64,000 bases of DNA from Nematostella vectensis (Eukaryota > Cnidaria > Anthozoa > Actiniaria > Edwardsiidae): assembly GCF_932526225.1 (NCBI RefSeq), contig NC_064038.1, forward strand, positions 5,502,741 to 5,566,740, in the 5' to 3' direction. Positions 20,884 to 32,800 of this stretch are shown one piece after another. Both the position numbers and the translations under genes were made by a program. The notes under the pieces are model-generated. The model worked only from the letters and a program-made list of their open reading frames with translations. It searched no databases and was not told where the DNA came from. Every line of letters begins with the position of its first letter. Within the stretch, counting starts at the first letter, position 1.

Positions 20884-22106
20884 GGTGTTTGGAAGATGGA
20901 GAGTGCACTTGAACGCTGGGACCATGTCTGGGTCATTTGTAACGTCCGTCGTTAAATTTGCATAGCGATTGTTGTCGGGGGAAATGACTTTTAAGTCATT
21001 AAAAGACACGTGCTCAATATTTTAGAGATCACGCACCAAGATAACACAAAGAACAAGTACCTATTGGGGGGGGGGGGGGGGGGGGCAGGTGTTTATTATT
21101 AAAAAGAATTCATTTAATTGATTTCATTTCGATGTCGCGATTTGAGCACAATGAAAAAAAATGTACTAAGAGATGAAAAGTGCTGTCGATACCATACCCT
21201 TTTTTAAAATATATAGACTCAAAAGGATATGACACATGTTTGTAACCCGAGGCTTCGGTTGTTTGTTTTTTGTTTTTGTTTTTGTTTTTCTTCTAGCACG
21301 AATGAGGCAACCAAAGCAATGCATTATGGTTAGAATCACGATGCACAGGTAAAGCCAGATAAATACATCACTCTATTTGTTTATTCATGATGATTACAAA
21401 TTATGTTTTTACAAATTATTACCAACTGATACAGTTGAAAATCATTTGAAAAATATAGCTCTAAAAGTAGATTAAACCGTTCTATATTGTCATCATATAT
21501 TATTGCATATTAAACGATAATCATAAATGTTATTAAACATTGATAGGTCAGGTGTTATACTCCATGTGTTAATCAAATACTTTTCCACATCTCGACTACA
21601 AGGGTGTTATAATTATCGCTCATTGTTTAAGAAACCTATGCATTTTTTTTCTTGCAATAGATATAATGAAAACTATTTTATTCTATAAAAATTGCAAATT
21701 AACAAAGTATAAATGTTTCTCTTGCGAACCACTCTGATGATTTCATTTTTTATTCCTTATTTCTCCTTGGATAGGGGGTACTCAGTGATAGCTATTATAT
21801 GGGGCGGGGGGGTAGGGGAGCATAGGAGAGCCGAATACCTTTAACAAAAAATACCCTGACCCCACCTTTATCAATAATGATTCGAGTATCAAGTTCTCGA
21901 AACACGCAATAGTTTGTGCATGTCCCTGTCACATTGAGCTTAGCTTTTTCTTGGCTAAAAAAAATCTAAACAAAAGGCCCAACTCAAAGTCTGGTTTTCC
22001 TAAGCGAGTGAACGAAAATGGAAGAGTAGGAAGATTTAAGAGTGCACAAGTCTGTGAATCACACAAACCTAACGGAAGTGAGCAGAAGTGAAAAAAAAAA
22101 CTGTCC
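20884..22106. other. Intergenic upstream of gene B
   Basis: AT-rich DNA with a poly-G run at about 21066-21085 and TTTTTG-type repeats near 21265-21290. I see no gene, and no promoter element that I would call. Confidence 0.5.
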
Positions 22107-22455
22107 ACCCCCCTCCCATTACATACACACACAGACACCCCCCTTCCTTAGGGTTACTTCATGATTTTCACGAGCGTGTAAAACCCTCCGTCTTTGCTTT
22201 ACTTCGCTAAGAAAAATCTATTTTTTTACTTGTCACGCCACGTCAAGTCAAGCAGAAGAGGAAAAAACCTGTTTCCCCCATTACATACACACATAGACAC
22301 CCCCCTTCCCTAGGGTTACTTCATGATTTTCACGAGCGTGTTAACACCCTCCGTCTTCGCCTTACTTTGCTAAGGACAATCTATTCTTTTTTAATTGTCA
22401 CGCCACGTCAAGTCATATCTAGTTTACTTCTCACGCCACGTCAAGTCATATCTAG
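22107..22455. repeat. 170-bp tandem duplication running into the stop codon of gene E
   Basis: Two copies of about 170 bp (about 22107-22260 and 22280-22430) share ATTACATACACACA, CCTAGGGTTACTTCATGATT or near it, and CACGCCACGTCAAGTCA. A further 33-base copy of CACGCCACGTCAAGTCATAT ends at the TAG stop of gene E, so that the stop codon itself is duplicated in the 3' flank. Confidence 0.85.
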
Positions 22456-24727
22456 TACTCCACAGGAACAGTCTTTTCATTAACGAGTCTCTTCCAAAAT
22501 AGCAACGCAGCCATTCGCCCGCTCTGAGGCACAAACGTGGGAATCAGGGTTAACATGGTACCGAGGTAGTTGTACCCAGGCCCCAGACCGTGGTATTCGT
22601 GGAGGTAGCCGCACGCATCGTGTACAGCGGTATGATACATGATAATGTCTTCTTCGCTTTCGTCCTTAAGTTTTCTGGTCAGCGGAAAGTACTTTTTGCG
22701 CATGCTCTTTAGAGTTGATGAGTCAATTTTACCTCCTATAAATAGAACAGGAATATTAGTTTTGTGCCGACTTATTGTGGTTGTGTGTGACAAGTAGGTG
22801 AAATTGCTTAGTTTACGAACACTTCGTACCTCACCTAGTGTATACATGACGAGCACTGCGCACATCACCTATTGTGTACATGATGAGCACTGCGCACATC
22901 ACCTAGTGTGTACATGACGAACACTGCTCACATCACCTAGTGTGTACATTACGAGCACTGCGCACATCACCTAGTGAGTAAATGACAAGTATTGCGCACA
23001 TCCCCTAGTGTGTACATGACGAGCACTGCGCACCTCACCTAGTGTGTACATGACGAGCACTGCGCACATCACCTAGTGTGTACATGACGAGCACTGCGCA
23101 CATCACCTAGTGTGTACATGACGAGCACTGCGCACATCACCTAGTGAGTAAATGACAAGTATTGCGCACATCACCTAGTGTGTACATGACGAGCACTGCG
23201 CACATCACCTAGTGTGTACATGACGAGCACTGCGCACACCACCTAGTGTGTACATGACGAGCACTGCGCACATCACCTAGTGAGTAAATGACAAGTATTG
23301 CGCACATCACCTAGTGTGTACATGACGAGCACTGCGCACCTCACCTAGTGAGTAAATGACAAGTATTGCGCACATCCCCTAGTGTGTACATGACGAGCAC
23401 TGCGCACATCACCTAGTGTGTACATGACGAGCACTGCGCACATCACCTAGTGAGTAAATGACAAGTATTGCGCACATCCCCTAGTGTGTACATGACGAGC
23501 ACTGCGCACATCACCTAGTGTGTACATGACGAGCACTGCGCACATCACCTAGTGTGTACATGACGAGCACTGCGCACCTCACCTAGTGTGTACATGACGA
23601 GCACTGCGCACATCACCTAGTGTGTACATGACGAGCACTGCGCACATCACCTAGTGAGTAAATGACAAGTATTGCGCACATCACCTAGTGTGTACATGAC
23701 GAGCACTGCGCACATCACCTAGTGTGTACATGACGAGCACTGCGCACATCACCTAGTGTGTACATGACGAGCACTGCGCACATCACCTAGTGTGTACATG
23801 ACGAGCACTGCGCACATCACCTAGTGAGTAAATGACAAGTATTGCGCACATCCCCTAGTGTGTACATGACGAGCACTGCGCACATCACCTCGTGTGTACA
23901 CGACGAGCACTGCGCACATCACCTAGTGTGTACATGACGAGCACTGCGCACATCACCTAGTGTGTACATGACGAGCACTGCGCACATCACCTAGTGTGTA
24001 CATGACGAGCACTGCGCACATCACCTAGTGAGTAAATGACAAGTATTGCGCACATCACCTAGTGTGTACATGACGAGCACTGCGCACATCACCAAGTGTG
24101 TACATGACGAGCACTGCTCACATCAGCTAGTGTCACAACATCACTAAGTGTGTTCAGTCTTTCAAAAAACTCTATCAACCTACTTAGAATGACACTGTTA
24201 AAGAATTTAATATTACCTGCGGGGTATAACAGAACTCCAAATACAGCGTCCATTCCACCGACCGTATCTCCAACAATCTCCCCGCATCGTAACTGCTGTC
24301 TGGAACCCCAGTACGGATCTCCCCTAGGGAGGGAGGGTGGGGGCGCGTGGGACTCCTTCAGAACACACTGGAAGCACTGCTGTTCACTGATCTTCCTCAT
24401 CGTCACATCTCTCTGACCTCGCACAAGTAGAAACCGCTTGTAATCAGCGTACAGCTTGGCCTCGAAAAAACTCGGTTTACCGCGCATTCGAATTCTAACA
24501 ATTTCTTTGAGCGTTTCGCCGGCCTCGTTTGTCAAACCTTTGGAGTTTTCCACGAGAGCGTAGAGTTTCTGCAAATAAAATCCTAGTTTTCTGGCATTGT
24601 TATTGGCTGGCGATGAAATGCTGGGTCTCCTGTTACTGAAGGACGAGTAGAACATCTCACGAAGGTAGCTCTCACGCTGCTCCTTCGTCAAGAACCGATG
24701 CATTTTCGCTGCTTTAATTCGTTCGCA
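22452..24727 (-). CDS. Gene E: unrecognised protein, last two exons (5' end not found)
   Basis: Exons 24217-24727 (511 bases, phase 0 start) and 22452-22735 (284 bases) are joined by a phase-1 GT-AG intron. They encode about 264 residues ending VNEKTVPVEY. An acceptor (TTTTTCACAG) precedes the first exon, so an upstream exon with the start is missing from this model. Alternatively, translation could start at the ATG at about 24700 (MHRFLTKEQRES). The N-terminal part is charged and helical. The conserved part reads GEIVGDTVGGMDAVFG, then YHTAVHDACGYLHEYHGLGP and GYNYLG. Gene F shares these blocks and the same intron position and phase. I do not recognise the family; the paired His/Asp/Tyr motifs are enzyme-like, but that is speculation. 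The intron contains a large 34-bp array. Confidence 0.7.
22800..24140. repeat. 34-bp minisatellite in the intron of gene E, about 38 copies
   Basis: The unit is 34 bp. Two classes alternate irregularly: type 1 CACCTAGTGTGTACATGACG + AGCACTGCGCACAT, and type 2 CACCTAGTGAGTAAATGACA + AGTATTGCGCACAT. The array fills almost the whole intron between the two exons of gene E, leaving about 75 bases on either side. I see no similarity to the exon edges. Confidence 0.95.
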
Positions 24728-25868
24728 CTGTGAAAAATAAAACTCATCTAACAAAGTTCACGCTCGTGTACTCAAGTGATTTCGAACTTCCATACACAAT
24801 TTTCAGTACATCCCACATGAAAAGCAATTCAGGCAAGGAAGAAAAAGCGGTTGCGTCCGAAATGCTACCCGGGTGTATTCACTCCTCGCTGGAGACTATT
24901 ATATGCTTGTGTATTTGTTTATAAATGGTCAGCAAAGGAGTCAATTTTAGTATGTTTTGCGGGTGGCCTGTTAAAGTTGCTTGTTCGCTGCGACTGGTGC
25001 CATGTCAGACGTTTTACTTGGTTCCTGTCCTAGCTAATGTTTGCCACCCGTAAAACTTGTCAGTCGTCCAGCCAGATGAATAATTGAAAAGTTGAAATAG
25101 AAAAGGGCGGATAAACACAAAGACGATGGGTCATAGAAATGTACGAAGCTAATTAAATGTTCTTTCTTGAATGAGTTTTTGCATAGAGCTCCGTGGTTAT
25201 TGTAAAGTGATTTGAAATTTTAGTACGTCTAAAAAAACTGCGAAAAATTCGTGTTTGTGTTCGTTGAAATGACGATGTATGCACTTTACTATAGCAGCCT
25301 TTTTACCCAGCGCAATTTCCACATTTCTATGAATTGATGCTCGTAAACGATTTTCCTTTGCTTCATTGTTTTTTGTTTTGGTTTTTGTATTCTTTCCCTC
25401 ATTCGATTTCATGTTTTTGTAGTTTCTACGGAAACCATATAACAAAGAAACGCACCATCGACTATCCGTCCGCACCTTGACATTTTGGCCTCTAGTTACC
25501 ATCTTTTGAAATGCCATGTACTACTTGTACAAACGAAACGTATTGAATGTTGTTTCCTATAATCGAGGCATTGGCATTATCGAGAAAATGATAGCGGCAC
25601 AGACCATTTTAAGAATGGACAGGTACATTTTCTTGTTTCAAAACAAAAACAAAAGGCAGATAAATCTGCAGAAAAAATGTCAATAAACCTCGCCTCTCCC
25701 CCCACCCCCCAACACACACACAGACACGCACATCAACAAATGTCTAATGTTTCATTAGTCTATCCAAAACTCACACAACATCTATATGTATATATTTTAT
25801 CTCCAATGTATTGTGACGGTGTCAATATTTGAGGTTTGATATACAAACTAAAAAAAATGACACAGAAG
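24728..25868. other. Between genes E and F
   Basis: The upstream exon of gene E and the 3'UTR of gene F should lie here, but I cannot place them. The sequence is AT-rich with a short CA-rich stretch at about 25690-25735. A 106-codon frame on the minus strand (25197-25517) has no support beyond its length. Confidence 0.4.
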
Positions 25869-27110
25869 TTAGTAATATGTCACCACTATATTTTCTTCGG
25901 CATTACGCTTTATTAAATCACGGAAAAACATATAACCGGAATATTGACCGGCGAAAAATGAGTTTGTCGGATGGAACGTCCACTTGTGACCGAGGTAGTT
26001 GTACCCAGGTCCCAGACCGTGATAGGTTAACAGGTATCCGCAAGCATCGTGCACAGCGGCATGATAGGAGAAGGCGTTACCATCGCGATAGAGGAGACTG
26101 TGTGTAACACTGCAGCTACCAGGACCTACCATACCTCCTGCAGAGAAGACGTGGTCAAGATAATAAGGGTACATCTTTATGGGCTGGAAGGAGTCATGTT
26201 TATTGTAGGAAAAACCGTTTGAGATATTCAGGGCGAGATACCATTAGGGTCCTGAAGGGGTAAACGGGACCAGGACTCGCCTGTAGACCTTCAAACGTGT
26301 TTGTGTAACCATTAGTGGGATTTTAACTTCCAGGAAAGGAAACGGGATTTTTTGGTGACCTAGAAAAAGGGATTGGGAGGCGGGTTTTAGGGGAGTTTTG
26401 GTATCCGCCATATATCCGTCATCTGTTATATAAAATAGCTGGCCGCTGAGGTCCTCTTTATCGCCAGCCCGGTATATGCGCTTTAATCGGTCAAGATAAA
26501 TAATGTCAGTGCCTAAGATGAATACTTATTGTCAATGGTGTTAATGATAATTATGTGGTGCAAATCCAAATCCTTTATTAATCCTTCATTAATTTCTAGT
26601 TGTACCTGTTGGGTTGAGTAATGCGCCAAATACCGGGTCAATTCCACCAAGTGAATCACCAACAATCTTTCCTCCTAAAAGCTGCTGTGAGTTTCCCCAG
26701 AACTCATCCTCTGTAAGCTGATCCACTGGCTTACTCGCAGTTTGCACTCCTGAAACTAGAGCACAGAAGCTCTCCTCTTCTCTTTCAATCTCGCGAGATA
26801 TCAAAAACTCTCGTTCTTCCCTCAGCTTCAAAAAGCACTCAAAATTACGTGTAAACTTTGTCAGGTTGTCATTGCTTTTAGCTTTGATGTCTTTCCTCAG
26901 TTGCGCGATGTTTTGAAGAAGAATTTCCACTTCTTTGGATCTCACTTTTCCTTGTAAAACATTCTGGTGGAGTTGCTTCATTTGCGGACCCAGAGGAGAG
27001 CTAGACGTCTTCGTATCATCGCACGCGCCGTAGAATTCAATGTTTAGCAAACTTTTCAGGTATTCTACTCTACTCTCGAACTCTCCCTGCATTTGAAGGA
27101 CTCGATACTC
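25869..27110 (-). CDS. Gene F: paralogue of gene E, last two exons (5' end not found)
   Basis: Exons 26606-27110 (505 bases, phase 0 start, acceptor GGTTATAG) and 25869-26137 (269 bases, acceptor TCTCTGCAG) join in phase 1, as in gene E. The product is about 257 residues ending NIVVTYY. The N-terminal 130 residues are charged and helical (LRKDIKAKSNDNLTKFTRNF). The conserved region reads GGKIVGDSLGGIDPVFGALL, NPTGGMVGPG, YHAAVHDACGYL, YHGLGPGYNYLG. If the ATG at about 27092 is used, the start is MQGEFESRVEY; otherwise an upstream exon supplies it. The family is not recognised. F and E are tandem, same-strand copies with a conserved intron, and the copy in F keeps a Gly-rich GGMVGPG segment that E has lost. 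Confidence 0.7.
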
Positions 27111-27835
27111 CTATAACCACCTAGGTTAGTTATGTATTGAGAGTTGGATTGAGTTGTTTGGTTATTTTTAAAGTTACCAGCAGGTTTTTACAAGTACATG
27201 TCTGTGTGGTCAGCCGCAAACACACACGAGCGTCAAAGCAAAAGATACTTATTTTAAAATATCCTGCACACTGGGATGACAAAGCAGCGCCCGTCCACCG
27301 TCAGAAGTAAAATTTTAAGCACTCTGTCTGATAAATTTCAGCAGTTGTTCTTCACACCACGATGAAAATCTTCTAAAGACCCTGGCTAGACTTGCGACAT
27401 GTCCAACACGACATGTAGCAAGCGTGCCACATGCCTCCTAAATGATTCCTAGTTTAGCCACCACCAAAAACAAATAGTGCGCGACAAATTTTGAAGAGCG
27501 CAACACGAAAATGTTTCTCAACTATCACAAAAACATTTCTTTGTCGCTGCTACAGGATTTGTTGCGCGCTACAATGTCCCTCTGCGTGGCTAAACTAGGA
27601 TACATGTCGCCAAAACTTGCCCGCTCCAGGCAGCACCTCCTAACACGGTGTTAAAACTGCGCCAACAATGCTGGGGCAGTTTGCACGGGGCGTTAACGCG
27701 TGTACTTTTTTTGGGAATTATAAATAAAAAGTAGTTTTATCGAAATTAGTCAAGAATTCATGCTATGATAAAACCATTTTTGGTGTCACGGCTTTCGAAA
27801 TTATTTTAACCATTCAATCAATAAACCTTTTGTGA
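27111..27835. other. Intergenic upstream of gene F
   Basis: I see no exon here that would supply the start of gene F, and no repeat that I can classify. Confidence 0.4.
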
Positions 27836-28970
27836 CAAAATCACAAAATCGAAAAGCATTCGATTTAATTGACCATCACATCTTACTAGATAAGTTAAGA
27901 TCACTTTATGTTGAAACGGCACTTTTGCGCTGGGTTGCAGCCTTTCTACAAGGGCGTTCGCAGTCTGTTTGCCTCGATGGTAAAACATCTTCCTCGCAAC
28001 TACTTAACGGGGGAATCCCCCAGAGTACCAGGCTTGGGCCCATTCTCTTCTGTGTAATGGTCAATGACTTGGTCAGGACGTGGCCCCCGCGGGCTAAGTT
28101 CGTGGACGATTTGACTGTTCTTGAGGTGGTACCTAGGAACTCACCATCCCTCCTAGGACACATTGTTAACAACATTCAAGCATATGCCCTAAAGAATAAC
28201 ATGCGCCTTAATCCATCAAAATGCAAAGAAATGTCCGTTAGCTTCTTAAACTATGATAGTTGCAGTTGGCAGCCCATGGCCGTAGGCGGCAATACCATCG
28301 ATCGGGTGCAGTCGTTCAAGCTGCTTGGCGTTCTCATATCGTGTGACTTGACATGGGTTGTGCACTGCGACTTCATAATTAAGAAGGCTAACATAAGGCT
28401 TTATGCTCTAAGAGTACTTAAGAAATGCGGCCTGGATGCCATAGAGCTGATAACAGTCTACCGGTCACTTATCAGATCGGTCATTGAATATGCGTCTGCA
28501 GCCTTTGCGAACCTTCCAAATTATCTGTCTGACGCCCTAGAGAATGTTCAGAGGCGTGCGCTCAAGATCGCTTTCCCAGGTAGTAGTTATGAGGGCTCAC
28601 TCACGCTTGCAAAGCTTCCAACGTTGCACGAGCGAAGAAATATTGCATGCCAGCGATTCGTTTCCAGAATCAAACCAGAGAATCCTCTTTTTCCTATCAT
28701 TAAAGGGCGTCGCATTACGCATGATCCAGGTTATAATCTCAGATCTAAATCTAAATCTTATCAGAGGCCTACTAATACGAGTCGTTTCAACGAGTTCGTT
28801 ACTGTTAAATATGCTAATTACATTTGATTAATTGTAGTTTATTGTATTGGTTACTTGTATCTCTGACTCACCTGTAATCCAGTCTATACTGCGAAAGGTT
28901 GAATTAAACTCATTTTTATAAAAGCGATTATAAAATGAAATGAAAAGATTAGTGTTTGGAAGCAAAAAGA
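27836..28970 (+). mobile_element. 5'-truncated CR1/Jockey-like LINE with RT C-terminal half
   Basis: The open frame 27832-28827 begins abruptly at RT motif A (KAFDLIDHHILLDKL). It continues with motif B (GGIPQSTRLGPILF, where a Ser replaces the usual Gly), motif C (KFVDDLTVLE, both Asp present) and the thumb-like region SFKLLGVLISCDLTW, then a conserved C-terminal domain to TGA. No frameshift interrupts it, so the insertion is fairly young, but the endonuclease and N-terminal RT are missing, as in target-primed 5' truncation. The 3' flank ends in short AAATGAAATG-like repeats near 28940. It cannot act on its own. It sits at the outer edge of the left arm of the inverted ABCC duplication. Confidence 0.85.
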
Positions 28971-28984
28971 TAAAACGAGCACAC

Positions 28985-29869
28985 GATAGAGTATTGTCGC
29001 TACCGCAGCTTTTATCTTACTAATCCGCATTTTTTTAGTTTTAAAGATCTAAAAAAATGAATATTTCTCTATGGAGTTTTGAAAAAGTCTCCTTAGAAAA
29101 AAAAATCTCCCTGAAACCGTATTGGGAAATACACTGACAGTGTCTTAATAGCAAATTATTTTACCATTTGGTTGTCGTGCAAGAAATGTTTCGTTTACAA
29201 ATGACACTGCCTCAATAGTCTAGTTTCGAATTGAAAATGACCGCTAGACAGATTAATTGAGGGCGCATTTTACAGTTTTAGCCTCGACGTGAAGCAAATT
29301 ATTCATTAATTTTCTCAAGAAAACGAAGTATTCACAAATGCAATCATTGTATGATTTTCAAGATCGGTAGTTTCTCGTAGAAATTTGTGAATAATTAACT
29401 TCACGCCGAGGCTATCACTCGCGCCCTCAAATTAATGTCTAGCGGTCATTTTCAAATTCAAAACTAGACTATTCTACGAAGGGCTAAACTACATTTCAAA
29501 GTAAGCCAAACCGACACATGTTTGTAGCGGTAGCAGGGGGGCAAATCATTGGTCTGACTTCTGCTTGGTTGATTGACAATGGAAAGACGCTTTTATCTCA
29601 GGCATGCGGAGTGAATCCGGACTATCGCGGGATAGGTGTCTACAAAAAGCTCGAAAAAGCATGAAAAGTATCCCAAAGTAAGGGTAATAAGAATGACTGC
29701 TGATAATAATGGCGTGTTAGTTCAGTTGAAACAACGGACAACATTCTACCATCGTCTATAGTAAGAAAGAAGTTCAAGAGAAAATAATCATAAAAAAATC
29801 AAACTTCGAATTAATCATAATGAGGTGGCTCGGCCACACAAATAAGTCCTTGTTGATCTATGTCATGTA
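28985..29869. other. Outer end of left inverted-duplication arm, downstream of gene C
   Basis: Blocks here match the region downstream of gene D in reverse complement. The block at about 29150-29206 (AATGACACTG, TTGTCGTGCAAGAAATGTTT) corresponds to about 61586-61640. TTTCAAAACTCCAT-type sequence and GATAAAAGCTGCG reach about 29000 here and 61785 there. A MITE (29216-29471) and other extra DNA split the left copy. Confidence 0.65.
29216..29471. mobile_element. 256-bp MITE with long terminal inverted repeats
   Basis: The ends TAGTCTAGTTT...GAAAATGACCGCTAGAC and GTCTAGCGGTCATTTTC...CTAGACTA are inverted over about 90 bases, including GCCTCGACGTGAAG against CTTCACGCCGAGGC. The TA at each border suggests a TA target duplication. 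It has no coding capacity. Confidence 0.8.
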
Positions 29870-32800
29870 CTACGAATTTATCGAATGAAAATGAGAGTTT
29901 TTTAAAAGTCCAGCAAAAACGCCATCTTGTTTCCCAGCAAGCATCTCGGGCGTGTCGTATTCAACCACGTGACCCTTGTCCAAGACGATTACTTTATCAT
30001 AGTCCATGATGGTGTTGAGCCTGTGAGCAATAGTCAGCACCGTGCACCCCGTGAACCTGCTCCGTATCAACTGCTGCACTTGTCTGTCTGTCCTATAGTC
30101 CACGTTAGCCGTGGCCTCGTCCAGCACAAGCACCTTACATCTCTGCAGCAGCGCACGGGCAAGGCACAGCAACTGCCTCTCACCGACACTGAAGGTAGAC
30201 CCAGACTCCCCCAGCTGGTACATCAGCTGATCAGGTAGAGCCCGCACTGTGTTCAGCAGCTGCACGCTCTCTAGCGCCGCCCAGATTTCCTGATCAGTGA
30301 ATTTATCAAATGGGTCTAAATTTCTTCTTAGTGTTCCTCCAAATAGCACGGGGTCTTGGGTAATGACGGCCATGGCCCTTCTTGCGGCCTGAATATCAAT
30401 GGTACCGAGATCAACGCCATCAATGAGGACCTCACCACCAGGCTCCGGCAAACGGAACAGAGCTGCCAATAGGGAAGATTTACCGGCGCCTGTACGACCA
30501 GCAATACCAACTCTTTGCTTGGCAGTGATTTCCAGCGTGATGTCATCAAGCGCACTCGGCGTTCCCTCGCGATACACGAGAGACATGTCACGGAAGGTGA
30601 CCGCACCTCTCTCGGGCCAGTCCTCGCAAGGTAGGGTCTGTCTGCTGTAGCCAGGTTCCGAGGGAAGACGAGTGTAGCTGATGACCCGCTCGACCGACGT
30701 CATCTCATTTTCCACCTCGGAAGCTTTCTCGACGCCATACGACGTGCCTTGGGCCATTGCTATTGCTAGGGAGAGAAGCATGCCCGTTGAAGCTGAAAGA
30801 AATAAAGGATACCTAATTAACTATCTTATACGCTTTTAGTACAAACAGCACTAACATAATTGTGAGAATAGCGCAAGCAGCAATGTCTGGTCAAACAATG
30901 CTTTGCTGTTTCATGATGTTGCATGGGAGGGAGGCCGGGGCATCAGTAACAAAGACAATCCTACGCAAAAGTTTCTGGATGACAAACGGGAACTGAAGTA
31001 GAATGTTATTCATACAAATGCTACCTGTCACGCATAAAAAAGTCACACCTTTACCGATATACTGATCGGCTGTCAGCATATTAAAGTCCACAGAACAACT
31101 AAAAGCATTTTGTATAGGTAACCTATCGCGTTTGACAGGGAAATCTAGTACGCTCGCATGGAATTGCTTAGCCAAGCAGTTCTTATTTCTAGCAGATTGA
31201 CCTTTTGCTATAGCGGGTTTCTCGTAGACACGCATGTTTAGGCAGATGTGTCTAGCTCCATTTTTTGTCGGAACTTTACAGAGAACTAAAAATTGAGCTT
31301 CCAGTTACAGTTAGAGTTTCATTCAATTACCATTGCAGTTTAGAACCAAGCATTAGCGTTACAATACTTCACAAAACCTATATATATAAATGGTTAACAA
31401 TGCGCTGATTGCAATAGAAGTACTCAACATTACCACGTAAAAGCACTAAAGTTTAACAGGTAAAACCGGTTAATCAGGTTATTACCAGGATCTTGCTGTA
31501 TGATGGCGGCCGTTGCCGCCACCGCCGAGACGAATAAGAAGCAAACGAGATCGAGGTTGTTATCCATCCACCTCCTGGCGGAGATGACGAGCGAAAGAGC
31601 CATTGTCTGCTCATCTTGGTGTCTGAAACAGAAAAAGATTTTTCCAGTGCCACTCGCGCTACCGTGACCACCTTGATAGCAGGCCAATCATTCAACGAGA
31701 GACAAACTCTTTTATTGGCAAGGGCTATTATTCTAAGGCAAGGGGCATTTTTGCATACAATGGATGCGTGCACATGCTGGCTTACGTTTTTGGACAATTC
31801 GTTTAGCTAAAAAAACCCTCATAATACAGGTGTAAACATACCTAACTAGCTGCTCCCAAAAGCGCTTCTCCATGCGAGAAGATCTTATTACTTCCAGGCC
31901 AGTTAAGGTATCCGTGAAATGCGAGTACACGGGACTACAGCGCACTGCTTCTAGTCTCTGGAGCTCTCGACTCGATCGCAGATAGAACCAGCAGATGAGG
32001 AGAAAAACGACAAACACAGGAATAGCCGAGAGGACGAGACGGTACTCGACGATGGCGCTAAAGAGCAAAACGCCCATGAAGTGAAACAGCAAAGTCACAG
32101 TCCATGAAAACTTTAAAGGAATGTGATCATCCATTGTCCCGATGTCCTTTGAGAAGCGATTCATGATTCGTCCAAAAGGATTTGTATCAAAAAACAAGAT
32201 AGGGGATTTGAGGATCGTAGTGGTCATGGCGTTGTGAAGATTTTCAGATGAACGTAAAGCTGCGATGAACAGTAGGGAGGCCATTCCGGTAGCGGTGAGT
32301 AAAGAAAGCCCGACTAAGCCAGCGTAAACACCGAGCACTGAACCGGACGCCTGTTTTTCCGGAGTCATTTCGGACAGATAGGATAGCCACCACATCGGAG
32401 CTAAGATGGAAGCTGAAATCAAATGCAAGACATAAATAAGCGATTTGTAATTTGACATTTGTCGCGAAACCCATCCGCGAAGTAGAGTTTAACGTGATTA
32501 ACTTCGAGAGTAAAAATAGCACGGCATTAGGGAATATCTGATCAATTATAAGCAATTTAAATGAAAGTAAACTCTGGCGCTTAACCTGTTTTCTACTTAA
32601 CTCCGAGTGAGGGTTTTGAATATCTGAAGCCTATTTTTTAAAATAAACAAATTACCCCAAATGTTTGTCACCTGCAGGGTCGCAATATATTATCCTAGAC
32701 TTGGCGTTACCTTTTTTGACAACCTGTAACAAAAGGATGCAAATGACCAATTTCTCACCTTCAGTAAAGACGCAGAAGATAAATATGAGAAGAAGAACAA

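Noticed and set aside
25829-26107. Plus-strand 92-codon ORF
   Set aside because: It is antisense to the last exon of gene F, which has paralogue support.
30328-30650. Secondary frames within gene C and D nucleotide-binding exons
   Set aside because: They are shadows of the conserved ABC transporter frame and occur in mirror form in both copies.
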